Shown here: positions 1 to 8,710 of the stretch, in pieces
Position numbering within the stretch: position 1 is the first letter of the stretch
How the letters are laid out: each line of letters opens with the position of its first letter
Source of the DNA: UBA10649 sp963793105
GTDB lineage: Bacteria; Actinomycetota; Actinomycetes; S36-B12
Assembly: GCA_963793105.1 (NCBI GenBank)
Contig: CAWBZB010000004.1
Location: forward strand, 558,001 to 622,000
Length of the DNA stretch: 64,000 nt
Direction: 5' to 3'
Program-made: the position numbers and the translations under genes
Notes under the pieces: model-generated
The model's database searches: none
Seen by the model: the letters and a program-made list of their open reading frames with translations, nothing else
Told to the model about the DNA's origin: nothing

Positions 1-958
1 CCAGCGCGTGGAGGGTCGAGTAGGTGTCGGCCTCGACGGCGACGACGGGCATGCCCGAGGCGCTGAGCAGGGATTGGGTCATCGGGTCCGGACGGTGGCC
101 GCATGTCAGCACGACACCCGCGGGCGTCGGCATGTCACGGCTCAGCGCGGAGGCGGCGGTGCCCACAGCCAGGTCCGCCCGGTCCCCGGAGGCGACGACG
201 AGGGCCCCGTCGGTCAGTGCCGGCAGGAGCGTCTGCAGGTGTCCGGAGCCGGCCACGTAGGCGTCCACCTCCCGCTGGAGGCTCTCGCGTCCACCTACCA
301 GGACGGCACCGTTGAGCCCGACCGCGACCTCCTCCACGGTCAGCGCGGAGAGGACGGGTAGATCCCTCAACACGTAGACGGGCGGCCGATGCCCCTCAGC
401 GGCGATCCGCTCGCGGATCGCTTCCACGGCACCGGGATCCACGCGGTTGACGATGGTGGCGACGATCGAGCAGCCCAGTCGGGTGAGGAGGCTGGTGGAC
501 GAGGCCATCGCATTGTCGATGGCGTCCTCGTGCAGGTCATGGCCATTGACCACGGCCAGCACCGGTGCGCCCATGTTCGACGCGAGCCGGGCGTTGAGGG
601 CGAGCTCGGTCGAGGGCGACGGTCCGGTGAAGTCGGTTCCGATGACGAGGACGAAGTCGTAGGCGTCCTTCATGTGCATGAAGTCATCGACGAGCCGGGC
701 CACGAGCCGGGCATCACCCTCCTCGTCCACGAAGGCGGCTGCCTCGGCGTAGTTCAGCCCGATCGAGTGGTCGTGCTGGAGTCGGTAGCGATCGGTCAGC
801 AGTTCCAGCAAGGCGTCGTGCTCGCCGTCCCCGTCGACGATCGGGCGGAACACCCCCACCCGCCCCACCTGTCGAGCCAGGATCTCAAGAGTGCCGAGGG
901 CGACCACGGCCTTCCCTGCCCTGATGGTGGTCGACGTGATGTAGAGGCTGTCCGACAC
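1..958 (-). CDS. pta: Phosphate acetyltransferase, N-terminal part (runs off window)
   Basis: Phosphate acetyltransferase interconverts acetyl-CoA and acetyl phosphate in the cytoplasm. The visible 319 codons are the N-terminal regulatory half of the long Pta form: a CobB/P-loop-like start (SLYITSTTIRAGKAVVALG), alternating beta-alpha elements, and a middle DRTGG-like segment around LRDLPVLSALTVEEVAVG. The catalytic PTA_PTB domain would lie beyond position 1. I chose the GTG at 958 because AAGGGA lies about 9 nt upstream and the N-terminus matches the family. An acetate kinase gene, the usual partner, is not in view. Assignment rests on recognising the N-terminal domain only. Confidence 0.8.
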   Translation of the reverse strand, partial: MSDSLYITSTTIRAGKAVVALGTLEILARQVGRVGVFRPIVDGDGEHDALLELLTDRYRLQHDHSIGLNYAEAAAFVDEEGDARLVARLVDDFMHMKDAYDFVLVIGTDFTGPSPSTELALNARLASNMGAPVLAVVNGHDLHEDAIDNAMASSTSLLTRLGCSIVATIVNRVDPGAVEAIRERIAAEGHRPPVYVLRDLPVLSALTVEEVAVGLNGAVLVGGRESLQREVDAYVAGSGHLQTLLPALTDGALVVASGDRADLAVGTAASALSRDMPTPAGVVLTCGHRPDPMTQSLLSASGMPVVAVEADTYSTLHAL

Positions 959-1034
959 TGGGGCGATCCCTTCCGAAGGCGATGACCTGACCGTACGCCG
1001 ACGGCCCCCGCCGCGCAGGATCGCGGCCGGGGTG

Positions 1035-1298
1035 TCAGCGGGCGATGATGACGAGGACGACGATGCCGATGGCCACGGCCGCGCCGATCGCGACCCACGG
1101 CGCGGACTTGCGGACCCGATGGAAGCGTGGCTTGCCCGAGCCGTCGGAGATCTCCCCCGACGCGCGGAGCCGGTCGTTGTCCCGGGCGATCCGGTTCGCC
1201 TTGGCGATGCGCTCCTCGGCGGTCGGTTCCTTCACGCCTCCGGTCACGAAGTCCTCGTCGAGCACGATCTCGTCGAAGGGGTCCGGCTCGCTGGTCAT
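1035..1298 (-). CDS. Small membrane-anchored protein of unknown function
   Basis: An 87-aa protein that I do not recognise. It has an acidic N-terminal third (TSEPDPFDEIVLDEDFV), a charged middle rich in Arg, Lys and Glu, and one C-terminal hydrophobic segment (about residues 66-85, APWVAIGAAVAIGIVVLVII) followed by a single Arg, so it should be a tail-anchored membrane protein. The ATG at 1298 was chosen over an upstream in-frame start because AGGGAGAA precedes it at proper spacing and the extra upstream residues look like translated non-coding sequence. It lies between the hydrolase gene and pta on the same strand, 43 nt after the former. Confidence 0.7.
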   Translation of the reverse strand: MTSEPDPFDEIVLDEDFVTGGVKEPTAEERIAKANRIARDNDRLRASGEISDGSGKPRFHRVRKSAPWVAIGAAVAIGIVVLVIIAR

Positions 1299-1341
1299 CG
1301 TTCTCCCTGGTGTCCTCGGGTCGCTCAAGGGTACGCGGGCG

Positions 1342-2229
1342 CTACTGCCCCGGCACCTCGTGGTGCTCGGCGACATGTCCGGCGACCAGGTCCGTGAACC
1401 TGTCGGGATCGTGCAGGTGCGGCTCGTGACCTGCGCCGGGGAAGACCACGAGACGGCTGCCGGCCATGAGCGAGTGCGCGTTCTCGCCGTGCTTGATCGG
1501 GATCATCGGGTCTCGATCCCCCCAGATGATCAAGACGCGCCTGCCCTCCATCAGATGCAGCTTGTCCAGCGCGGACACGCTCTGACCCTTGGGTCCTACG
1601 ACGCTGCGGAGAGTGGAGAGGAAGGCGGTGCGCCGATCCTGCTCGCCGAGCCACGACACCGTCTCGAGCGCTCTCGGGCTGAGGGCGTGCGGGGTGATGC
1701 CCAGGCGTCCGAGCTGGCTGCCCACCCACGAAGCACCTCGCAGCGTCCGCTCATTGATCGCCCAGCCGATCACGACCTCCGAACCCGGCAGGCTGGCGGC
1801 GCGCAGGCCTGAGAAGGTCTCCTCGCCCAGTCCGCCACTGGACTCCAGGACCATCGCGGCCACTCGATCCGGGAACTGGTAGTTGAACTGCATCGACACG
1901 CCACCGCCCAGGGAATGCCCGACCAGGTGGACGCGGTCCACCCGCAGGTGGTCGAGCAGGTCCCGAAGGCTGGACGCGAGCGAGCCGAGGCTGTAGTCCC
2001 CCGGGTCCCGCGACGACTCCCCATGCCCCGGGAGGTCGACGGCGATCACGCGCAGTCCGGTGGCCGAGAGCCGATCAGGGATGTCGATCCAGGTCTCCGA
2101 GCTCGAGCCGATCCCATGGACGAGCAGGAGCGGTACGCCGGTCCCGGGCAGGTCCCGGAAGGCGATGTCCCGCCCGTGCAGCCGGACGTGCTGGCGCACC
2201 CCGGCGGGGCGGGCTTCATGCTCGCTCAT
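1342..2229 (-). CDS. Alpha/beta hydrolase
   Basis: A 295-aa alpha/beta-hydrolase-fold enzyme, probably an esterase or C-C bond hydrolase; the substrate is not evident. The catalytic triad is visible: nucleophile Ser106 in GHSLGG, acid Asp240 in GDRDPMIP, His268 in GAGHEPH. The oxyanion HG motif is at His38-Gly39 (LLVHGIGSS) and DLPGHGES follows. There is no signal peptide, so it should be cytoplasmic. A GAGGAG ribosome site precedes the ATG. The upstream region carries two inverted repeats (see 2254-2306), suggesting control by a dimeric, perhaps TetR-type, repressor encoded elsewhere. Confidence 0.87.
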   Translation of the reverse strand: MSEHEARPAGVRQHVRLHGRDIAFRDLPGTGVPLLLVHGIGSSSETWIDIPDRLSATGLRVIAVDLPGHGESSRDPGDYSLGSLASSLRDLLDHLRVDRVHLVGHSLGGGVSMQFNYQFPDRVAAMVLESSGGLGEETFSGLRAASLPGSEVVIGWAINERTLRGASWVGSQLGRLGITPHALSPRALETVSWLGEQDRRTAFLSTLRSVVGPKGQSVSALDKLHLMEGRRVLIIWGDRDPMIPIKHGENAHSLMAGSRLVVFPGAGHEPHLHDPDRFTDLVAGHVAEHHEVPGQ

Positions 2230-2253
2230 GGCCGCTCCTCACTGTCGTACCTG

Positions 2254-2306
2254 ACTGATGTACCCGTCAGTAACCTACTGTACCGTAAGTTACGGCAACG
2301 TAGGTT
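2254..2306 (-). promoter_or_regulatory. Operator-like inverted repeats upstream of hydrolase gene
   Basis: Between the hydrolase start and the SOUL gene lies a 35-bp dyad at 2272-2306: outer arms AACCTAC / GTAGGTT and a perfect 13-bp core CCGTAAGTTACGG centred on 2289. A second, weaker dyad (ACTGA at 2254-2258 and TCAGT at 2267-2271) sits next to it. On the minus strand a loose -35 (TTGCCG) and -10 (TAGGTT, 15 bp spacing) overlap the dyad. There is no T-run, so it is not an intrinsic terminator. An operator for a dimeric repressor is the best reading, but no regulator gene is adjacent. Confidence 0.5.
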
Positions 2307-2310
2307 GACC

Positions 2311-2886
2311 TCACGCACCCTGGGCGCCCGGTGCCACCGGGATGACGATCTCGTTGCGCCGCAGGAACGCCGGCTTCCAGGGCGGATCGAAGCGCGCCCA
2401 CTCGGGCGGGCCGACCGCAGTCCAGCCGTGCTCGTCCAGAGCGGCACGCAGCGCGGCGGTGTGCGACGCCACGTTCGACGCCGACCACCGACCCGACCAG
2501 CGGATCGCGGCCGCCTCCCGATCGGGGACCGCGCGCAATCGCACCCGTGGATCGGTGGGGGTCGGGTAGTCCGCGACATCCCGATGGCCCGGCAGCACGA
2601 AGGACACGAGCCATCGATCCGAGCCGTCGTCGGTGGCGGCCCGCTGGATGACCGGCGCGGTCATCGACAGCCGCTCCCCCGACGAGTCCGCCGTCACCGT
2701 GGACGCACGAGACGCACGCGGGAGGTTGGCGCCGGAGATGTAGGAGACGAGCGGCCGGAACGCGGCGTTGCCGGCGCTCTCGATCGACCCACCGACGGAC
2801 ACGTCGGCGACGACGCAGGCCGCATAGCGGCGGCGTTCGACGGGTCCGTGGGTCTCCAGGACCCGGTACTCCTGCTGCTCGGTCAC
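2311..2886 (-). CDS. SOUL-family haem-binding protein
   Basis: A 191-aa protein of the SOUL/HBP family, small soluble proteins that bind haem or other tetrapyrroles. Family hallmarks are the early YRVLETHGPVERRRYAA strand, the central ERLSMTAPVIQ motif (about residues 72-82) and the C-terminal WARFDPPWKPAFLRRNEI block (about 162-179), which corresponds to the usual ARYNPPWTPxxLRRNEV. Length is normal for the family and no signal peptide is seen. It ends 81 nt before the hydrolase gene on the same strand. The haem biosynthesis genes of this window are 57 kb away, so context does not add a specific role. Confidence 0.85.
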   Translation of the reverse strand: MTEQQEYRVLETHGPVERRRYAACVVADVSVGGSIESAGNAAFRPLVSYISGANLPRASRASTVTADSSGERLSMTAPVIQRAATDDGSDRWLVSFVLPGHRDVADYPTPTDPRVRLRAVPDREAAAIRWSGRWSASNVASHTAALRAALDEHGWTAVGPPEWARFDPPWKPAFLRRNEIVIPVAPGAQGA

Positions 2887-2927
2887 ACGACCTGCAACGC
2901 CCTGCCGCTACCGGGAATTCCGGCGCC

Positions 2928-2933
2928 TAGGGT
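2928..2933 (+). promoter_or_regulatory. Likely -10 box of a leaderless transcript for the MFS gene
   Basis: TAGGGT lies exactly 6 nt before the GTG at 2940. No convincing ribosome-binding site precedes that start, so transcription probably begins at or next to the start codon, as is common in actinobacteria. Confidence 0.4.
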
Positions 2934-2939
2934 GGTCCG

Positions 2940-4166
2940 GTGCCGACTTCCCCGCTGCAGCGCGCCCGCAGCGCAGTGTCGGTCCTGTTCATCATCAACG
3001 CGGTGACCCTCAGCGCCTGGCTGCCGCGACTGGCCGAGATCCAGGCCGATCTCGGCCTCGACGACGCCCAGCTCGGTCTCGTCCTCGCCGCGGGCGCGGC
3101 CGGTGGCCTGCTCATCGGACCCCTCGGCGGGTATCTCGTGGCACGCTCGAACAGCGCGCGGGTCTCCATCGTGAGTTTCGCCCTGATGGCGGTGGCCCTC
3201 CCACTGATCGGGCTCGTGGGCAGCGGCGTGGCCCTGGCGGCGGTCCTCCTGTGGCTCGGTGCGCTCGACGCCGTGATGGACGGCGCCATGAACGCACATG
3301 GACTGCGCGTGCAGCACCGCTACCGCCGCTCGGTGATCAACAGCTTCCACGGGTTCTGGTCGCTGGGCACCGTGGCCGGCGCCATCGTCGGCAGCATCAG
3401 CCTGGTCCTCGGGGTGCCCCTGGGCTGGATGCTGGCCGGCATCGCCTCGGCCAGCGCGGTGGCGCTCGCCGTCACCGCCCGGTGGCTCCTGCCCGGTCCG
3501 GATCCGGACCAGCACGACAGCGACGAGGACGCGATCGCCGAGGCGACGGCCGCCGTCGATCCGGGCGCGATCGCACCGCTTGCCCCCGTCCGGGGCTACG
3601 GCCGCGTCCTGACCCGCATGACGGTGCTGCTGGGTGTGTTCACCCTCCTCGCCGTCATCATCGAGGACATCCCGGCCCGCTGGAGCTCCATCTACCTGAC
3701 CGACCTTGGTGCGCCGACCACCCTCGTGGGTCTGGGATTCACGGCCTTCACCATCGCGATGACGATCGGCCGGTTCACCGGCGATGCGCTGGTCAACCGG
3801 TTCTCGGAGGCCACCGTCGTGCGCGTCAGCATGATCCTGTCCGGAAGCGCACTCGGGCTCGCGCTGGTGGCCGGCACGACGTGGGCCTACGTCGCCGCCT
3901 GCGTCGTCATCGGGCTCGGGGTCGCCACGCTCTTCCCCGCGGCGATGCACGCCGCCACCCGGATCCCGGGCGTCCGACCGGCGATGGGCGTGGCCACGGT
4001 CGGCTGGATCGCCCGGGGTGGCTTCGTGGTGGCGCCGATCGCCGTCGGGGCGATCGCCCAGCGATTCGGCATCGGGTGGGGGCTGACCGTCCCCATCGTG
4101 GCGGCCGCCGTTCTGGTGCCGCTGAGCTCGATCCTGCGCCACCGGCAGGCCGAGCCCCTACGCTGA
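2940..4166 (+). CDS. MFS transporter (YbjJ-like)
   Basis: A 408-aa major facilitator superfamily membrane protein with about 12 hydrophobic segments in two halves separated by a charged cytoplasmic loop (about residues 183-215, rich in Asp and Glu). The block DAVMDGAMNAHG near residue 108 resembles the Asp/Met/Asn signature of YbjJ-type MFS proteins, whose substrate is uncertain. The GTG start lacks a good ribosome site but has a TAGGGT box 6 nt upstream. The gene diverges from the SOUL gene (53 nt apart) and is followed after 3 nt by a CurA-like reductase, so the two may be co-transcribed. The transported compound cannot be told. Confidence 0.85.
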   Translation: MPTSPLQRARSAVSVLFIINAVTLSAWLPRLAEIQADLGLDDAQLGLVLAAGAAGGLLIGPLGGYLVARSNSARVSIVSFALMAVALPLIGLVGSGVALAAVLLWLGALDAVMDGAMNAHGLRVQHRYRRSVINSFHGFWSLGTVAGAIVGSISLVLGVPLGWMLAGIASASAVALAVTARWLLPGPDPDQHDSDEDAIAEATAAVDPGAIAPLAPVRGYGRVLTRMTVLLGVFTLLAVIIEDIPARWSSIYLTDLGAPTTLVGLGFTAFTIAMTIGRFTGDALVNRFSEATVVRVSMILSGSALGLALVAGTTWAYVAACVVIGLGVATLFPAAMHAATRIPGVRPAMGVATVGWIARGGFVVAPIAVGAIAQRFGIGWGLTVPIVAAAVLVPLSSILRHRQAEPLR

Positions 4167-4169
4167 GGC

Positions 4170-5177
4170 ATGCTCTCGAACACGTGCGTGCGACTGGCCC
4201 GCAGGCCCGTCGGCCTCCCCACGGACGAGGACTTCCGTGTCTCCACCGACCCCATCCCCGAGCCGGGGCCGGGTCAGGTGGTGGTCCGGGTGGCCATGAT
4301 CTCCCTTGATCCTGCGATGCGCGGCTGGCTCGACGACCGACCGTCCTACCTCCCGCCGATCGGCATCGACGAGGTCATCCGGGCGGCCGGCGTGGGAGAG
4401 GTCATCGCCTCCCAGCATCCGCGCTTCCCCGTCGGCACCATCGTCGAGGGCAACACCGGGGTTCAGGAGTACGCGGTCCTCGACGGCTCCGGACTCGTCC
4501 GCGTCGATCCGTCGCTGGGCACCCCCTCGATGTACCTCGGCGTGCTGGGGACGACGGGACTGACCGCGTACTTCGGGCTCTTCGAGCACGGGCGACCGCG
4601 AGCCGGCGACACCGTGCTGGTCTCAGCGGCCGCGGGGGCCGTCGGATCCGTCGTCGGCCAGCTGGCCCGGATCAACGGCTGCCGGGTCGTCGGCGTCGCC
4701 GGTGGTCCCGACAAGTGCGCCTACCTGATCGACGAACTCGGATTCGACGCCGCCGTCGACTACCGCGAGCCCGGCATGCGCGCGGCCATCCGCAAGGAGT
4801 GCCCAACCGGGGTCGACCTCTACTTCGACAACGTCGGCGGCGCCGTCCTGAATGCGGCCCTCGCCAATCTCGCGATGCACGCCCGCATCGTCATCTGCGG
4901 CGCGATCTCTCAGTACAACGCCGAGGCCCCGACTCCCGGGCCGTCGAACTACATGGCCCTCCTCGTCCGCCGAGCGACGATGACGGGGTTCCTCGTGTTC
5001 GACCACGCGGCCGAGTACCGCGTGGCGCGCCGACGCCTCGCCGGCTGGGTCGCCGACGGGCGGGTCTCGGCACCCGAGACCGTCGTCAGCGGCGGCGTGA
5101 CCGACTTCCGCGCCGTGTTCCTTCGCCTGTTCACCGGCGACAATCTGGGCAAGCTCGTCCTCGACATCTCAGCCTGA
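4170..5177 (+). CDS. NADP-dependent oxidoreductase (CurA/leukotriene B4 dehydrogenase type)
   Basis: A 335-aa zinc-independent medium-chain reductase that reduces activated double bonds (enones) with NADPH. The N-terminal GroES-like domain begins VRLARRPVGLPTDEDF and includes ISLDPAMRGWLDDRPSY. The Rossmann part shows VSAAAGAVGSVVGQLARI (about residues 151-168), KCAYLIDELGFDAAVDYR and DLYFDNVGGAVLNAAL, all typical of the CurA/PTGR family. The cysteine ligands of zinc alcohol dehydrogenases are absent. It begins 3 nt after the MFS gene and ends 23 nt before an SDR gene, giving a likely MFS-reductase-SDR unit for some carbonyl compound; the compound is unknown. Confidence 0.88.
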   Translation: MLSNTCVRLARRPVGLPTDEDFRVSTDPIPEPGPGQVVVRVAMISLDPAMRGWLDDRPSYLPPIGIDEVIRAAGVGEVIASQHPRFPVGTIVEGNTGVQEYAVLDGSGLVRVDPSLGTPSMYLGVLGTTGLTAYFGLFEHGRPRAGDTVLVSAAAGAVGSVVGQLARINGCRVVGVAGGPDKCAYLIDELGFDAAVDYREPGMRAAIRKECPTGVDLYFDNVGGAVLNAALANLAMHARIVICGAISQYNAEAPTPGPSNYMALLVRRATMTGFLVFDHAAEYRVARRRLAGWVADGRVSAPETVVSGGVTDFRAVFLRLFTGDNLGKLVLDISA

Positions 5178-5200
5178 GCCGAACCGACACTAGGAGACCC

Positions 5201-5965
5201 ATGAACGACGCCTCACTCGCCGGCCGCACCGCGATCGTGACCGGCGCCTCGCGCGGCATCGGGCGCGCCATCGCCATTCTCCTCGCCGACGAGGGCGCCA
5301 ATGTGGCCGTCGTCGCGCGCACCGCGGAGACCCTGGCCACGGTGGAGTCCGAGATCCGCAGTCGTGGCGGGCGGGCCGTCGCCATCGCCGCGGACGTGAC
5401 GGAGGACGGGGCCGCTCCACGCATCATCGAACGGACCCTCGAGGAGTTCGGCGGACTCGACATCCTGGTCAACAACGCCGGCGGGAACTCGTTCATGTCG
5501 CCCCTGCAGACGATGCGGTTCTCGGGCTGGCAGAAGACCATGGTCCTGAATCTGGACTCCACGGTGCGCCTGATCCAGGCCGCCCTTCCCGCGCTGATCG
5601 CCAGCGGCCATGGATCCATCGTCAACGTCTCGTCGGTCACGGCCCTTCGCGGATCGCCGCTCATGTCCCACTACGGGGCGGCCAAGGCCGCCGTGATCTC
5701 GCTGACCCAGAGCCTTGCCATCGAGCTCGCCGCCGAGGGGGTGCGAGCGAACGCCCTCGTTCCCGGCTGGGTGGAGACCGACCTCACGGGCTTCCTGCGG
5801 ACGGATGAGGCGCTTGAGGACACCGTGCTGGGCCGGGTGCCCATGCGCAGGTGGGGTCGCCCGGAGGAGATCGCGCAGGCCGCGCTGTTCCTTGCGGGGG
5901 ACGGGTCCTCCTTCGTGACCGGACAGGCGCTCGTCGCCGATGGCGGATTGAGCGCCAACCCGTGA
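5201..5965 (+). CDS. SDR family oxidoreductase
   Basis: A 254-aa classical short-chain dehydrogenase/reductase. It has the cofactor motif TGASRGIG (residues 14-21), NNAG (91-94), and catalytic Ser144/145 with Tyr158 and Lys162 in YGAAK. The C-terminal PMRRWGRPEEIA and VTGQALVADGG blocks are FabG-like. Arg40 at the end of strand 2 favours NADP(H). AGGAG lies 7 nt before the ATG. It is probably co-transcribed with the preceding reductase. The annotation as a FabG-like 3-ketoacyl reductase is possible, but substrate cannot be assigned. Confidence 0.88.
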   Translation: MNDASLAGRTAIVTGASRGIGRAIAILLADEGANVAVVARTAETLATVESEIRSRGGRAVAIAADVTEDGAAPRIIERTLEEFGGLDILVNNAGGNSFMSPLQTMRFSGWQKTMVLNLDSTVRLIQAALPALIASGHGSIVNVSSVTALRGSPLMSHYGAAKAAVISLTQSLAIELAAEGVRANALVPGWVETDLTGFLRTDEALEDTVLGRVPMRRWGRPEEIAQAALFLAGDGSSFVTGQALVADGGLSANP

Positions 5966-6013
5966 CCGGACCGCTAGCCTGACGCCACATCGCGATCGAC
6001 TTGGAGACCTACC

Positions 6014-6136
6014 GTGCGAACCCTCATCACCATCGCCATCGTCGGCCTTCTGATCATCGGCGCCATCGCACTCGGCGTGAAGTTCTTCAGCACCTCCGTC
6101 AGGGAGCAAGAGGAGGAGAGGCACTGGGACGAGTGA
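6014..6136 (+). CDS. 40-aa single-pass membrane protein
   Basis: A tiny gene starting at a GTG with GGAGA 7 nt upstream. The product is a hydrophobic N-terminal helix (TLITIAIVGLLIIGAIALGV) followed by a charged tail ending REQEEERHWDE, so it should sit in the membrane with an acidic cytoplasmic tail. A TAGCCT box about 40 nt upstream could be its -10. It precedes the SulP gene by 34 nt. I do not recognise a family; the ribosome site, codon use and tidy architecture support it being real. Confidence 0.55.
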   Translation: MRTLITIAIVGLLIIGAIALGVKFFSTSVREQEEERHWDE

Positions 6137-6170
6137 CGGGCGGACGCATGCAGGTGCCTGGTAGCCGGTC

Positions 6171-8150
6171 GTGATCTCCGCGGCACCGTCGCGCGTGCAG
6201 TGGCGTCGCTTCCTGCCGATGGCCGCGTGGCTGCCCGCCTACCGCCGCCGCTACATCGCCGGCGACCTCCTCGCCGGCCTCGTCGTCGCCGCACTGGCGA
6301 TCCCGCAGTCGCTGGGCTACGCCACCATCGCAGGCGTGCCGATCATCGTCGGCCTGTACGCCATCCCGCTGGCCCTCATCGCCTACGCCGTACTGGGCTC
6401 GTCCCCGCACCTCGTCGTGGGCCCGGTATCGACGGTCTCGGTGCTGTCCGGATCGCTGGTGGCGGACATGGCTGGCGGAGACGCCGCACGCGCCGTCGCC
6501 CTCACCTCGGCGCTGGCGATCGGCGCCGGCGCCGGGCTCCTGATCGGCGGCGTCGCCCGCCTGGGCTGGGCAGCCGAGTTCATGTCCCGGCCGATCGTCA
6601 CCGGTTTCGTCTTCGGCCTGGTCATCCTCATCGTGATCGGCGAGGTGCCCTCCCTGCTGGGCATCCCGGCCACCTCGGGCGAGGTGCAGGAGCGGGTGTG
6701 GTCGATCGTGACGTCCTTGAACGAGGTCGACGCCCCGACCGTCGTGCTCGGAGTCGGCGCCCTCGTCATCCTCTTCGCCGGAGCCAGGTTCGCCCCGCGG
6801 GTTCCGTGGGGCCTGCTCGTGCTGATCGTCGCCATCGTGCTGTCCTCCACGCTGGACCTGGCCGCGGAGGGGGTCGTCACCGTGGGGCCGGTTCCCCAGG
6901 GCCTGCCGCCGCTCGGCCTGCCGGGCATCGGGCTGACGGACCTTCCGCCGGTCATCTTCGGAGGCCTGGCTCTCGCACTGGTCGGACTCGCCGAGGGCCT
7001 GAGCGCGGCCCGCCTCTTCGCCGCGCGCGAGGGCTACACCATCGACACCGACCAGGAACTGCTCGCCACCGGAGCCGCCAACGTCGCCTCCGGGATCTCG
7101 GGCGGGCTCGGCGTCGCGGGCTCGCTGTCCAAGACGGCCGCCTCCCGACGCTCCGGCGGGGTGACGCAGCTGACCGGTGTCACCACCGCGGTCATCGTGG
7201 TCATCACCCTGCTCGCGTTCGCGGAACTGCTGGCTCCGCTGCCGCGGGCGATCCTGTCGGCGATCGTCATCCAGGCCGTCTGGGGACTGATGGATGTCTC
7301 GGCCCTGCGGCGCTACCGGCACATCCGCCGCAACGATTTCACGGCCGCCGTCGCCGCCATGATCGGCGTCCTCGTCCTCGGCCCGCTGTACGGCCTGCTG
7401 GTCGCAGTGGGCCTCGCCGTCCTGGGACTGGTCTACCGTTCCAGCCGGGTCGAGACGGACGTCATGGGCAAGGTCCCGGGCGAGAAGGCCGCCTGGGGAA
7501 GCATCACCGGTCATGCCGAGCGGCGCACGTACGACGGCATCGTCGTCCTGCGGCTGGACGCTCCACTGTTCTGGGCGAACTGCGCCCAGGTCCACGACAA
7601 GATCCTGTCGACCGTGGACGAGCACCCGGGGGTGAGCGCCCTGCTGCTCGACCTCGAGGCGACCAGCCAGCTCGACACCACGAGTATCGACATGCTGGAG
7701 CAGGTGCTCGCCCTCCTGCGCGAACGGGGCATCGACCTGTACCTCGTCCGCGTGTTCTACCGCGCACGACTGACGCTCACCAGCGCCGGCTTCATCGACG
7801 AGCTCGGCGAGGATCACATGTGGCACAGCATCTCGGCCGGCGTCCGGGCCGCCCGCACCGCCGCCCGGCTCAAGGGCAAGGCACACCCGCAGCCGGCTGC
7901 GGAGGTGGATGACGACTCCGGATCACCTGACGACGCCGGGTCGGAGCAGATCGTCGTCGACCACGACGTGAGCCACCCAGGGGATCCGGGAGCGGCTGCC
8001 CCCCGCGGCGGATACCAGGACCCGGACCGAACGGTGCGGCCGGGCAGGCGCAGGCGGCGACTGGGTCGACGCGTTGCTGACGAACCCCCCGGCGGGCCCG
8101 CGGGGACCGGTACGGTCGAGGCTGGACCAGGTCATCGGGAGGCTCCATGA
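6171..8150 (+). CDS. SulP-family anion transporter with STAS domain
   Basis: A 659-aa SLC26/SulP transporter, a membrane carrier or channel for anions such as sulfate or bicarbonate. The hallmark motif ALAIPQSLGYATIAGVP appears at about residues 41-57, followed by 10-12 hydrophobic segments up to about residue 420 and a STAS domain (about 440-570, including WANCAQVHDKI and LDLEATSQLDTTSIDML). After STAS there is a roughly 85-residue low-complexity, charged tail that is not part of the family core. The GTG at 6171 has only a weak ribosome site. Its stop overlaps the lemA start (ATGA), so translation is coupled. Substrate cannot be decided. Confidence 0.9.
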   Translation: MISAAPSRVQWRRFLPMAAWLPAYRRRYIAGDLLAGLVVAALAIPQSLGYATIAGVPIIVGLYAIPLALIAYAVLGSSPHLVVGPVSTVSVLSGSLVADMAGGDAARAVALTSALAIGAGAGLLIGGVARLGWAAEFMSRPIVTGFVFGLVILIVIGEVPSLLGIPATSGEVQERVWSIVTSLNEVDAPTVVLGVGALVILFAGARFAPRVPWGLLVLIVAIVLSSTLDLAAEGVVTVGPVPQGLPPLGLPGIGLTDLPPVIFGGLALALVGLAEGLSAARLFAAREGYTIDTDQELLATGAANVASGISGGLGVAGSLSKTAASRRSGGVTQLTGVTTAVIVVITLLAFAELLAPLPRAILSAIVIQAVWGLMDVSALRRYRHIRRNDFTAAVAAMIGVLVLGPLYGLLVAVGLAVLGLVYRSSRVETDVMGKVPGEKAAWGSITGHAERRTYDGIVVLRLDAPLFWANCAQVHDKILSTVDEHPGVSALLLDLEATSQLDTTSIDMLEQVLALLRERGIDLYLVRVFYRARLTLTSAGFIDELGEDHMWHSISAGVRAARTAARLKGKAHPQPAAEVDDDSGSPDDAGSEQIVVDHDVSHPGDPGAAAPRGGYQDPDRTVRPGRRRRRLGRRVADEPPGGPAGTGTVEAGPGHREAP

Positions 8151-8710
8151 ACGGCGTGCTCGTCACGGTCATCGTCATCGTCGTCCTCATCGCGATCGCA
8201 CTGTTCGTCGTTGCCCAGTTCAACCGGCTACGCCGCCTGGACGTGCTCTGCGAGGGCGCCTGGGCGGGAATCGACACGCTGCTCGCCAAGCGGGCCGACC
8301 TCGTCCCCAACCTGGTCGAGACCGTGAAGGGCGCCGCCGACTTCGAGCGCGGGACGATGGACGATGTCACCAACGCTCGGGCCAAGGCTGCCGGGGCCGC
8401 CACGGTCGCGGAGAAGGCCGCCGCCGACGGGGAGCTGACCCAGGCCCTCGGTCGTCTCTTCGCGGTCGCGGAGTCCTACCCCCAGCTCACCGCCACGGCT
8501 GGCTTCCGGGACCTCCAGGGTCAGCTGACGCAGGTGGAGGGCGAGCTGCAGTTCGCCCGCCAGTACTACAACGACTCGGTCGTGAACCTCAATACCGCGC
8601 TCCGGACGATTCCCTCGATGTGGTTCGCGGGCATGGCCGGAGTGCGGGAACGCGAGATGTACGCCGAGCCGGAAGCCGGAAGGCGATCCGCGCCCATCGT
8701 CGACTTCTGA
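8147..8710 (+). CDS. lemA: LemA family protein
   Basis: A 187-aa LemA protein: one N-terminal transmembrane helix (about residues 4-24) and a long helical bundle containing the signature AGIDTLLAKRADLVPNLVETV and ELQFARQYYNDSVVNLN. LemA proteins are membrane-anchored with an extracytoplasmic helical domain; their molecular role is not settled. The start overlaps the SulP stop (ATGA) and the stop overlaps the DUF2207 start (TGATG), so the three genes form one coupled unit. The LemA plus DUF2207 pairing is common in bacteria and supports both calls. Confidence 0.92.
   Translation: MNGVLVTVIVIVVLIAIALFVVAQFNRLRRLDVLCEGAWAGIDTLLAKRADLVPNLVETVKGAADFERGTMDDVTNARAKAAGAATVAEKAAADGELTQALGRLFAVAESYPQLTATAGFRDLQGQLTQVEGELQFARQYYNDSVVNLNTALRTIPSMWFAGMAGVREREMYAEPEAGRRSAPIVDF

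Noticed and set aside
2883..4142. 419-codon minus-strand frame opposite the MFS gene
   Set aside because: The product is low-complexity (Asp, Gly, His, Arg) and mirrors the codon bias of the MFS gene on the other strand.
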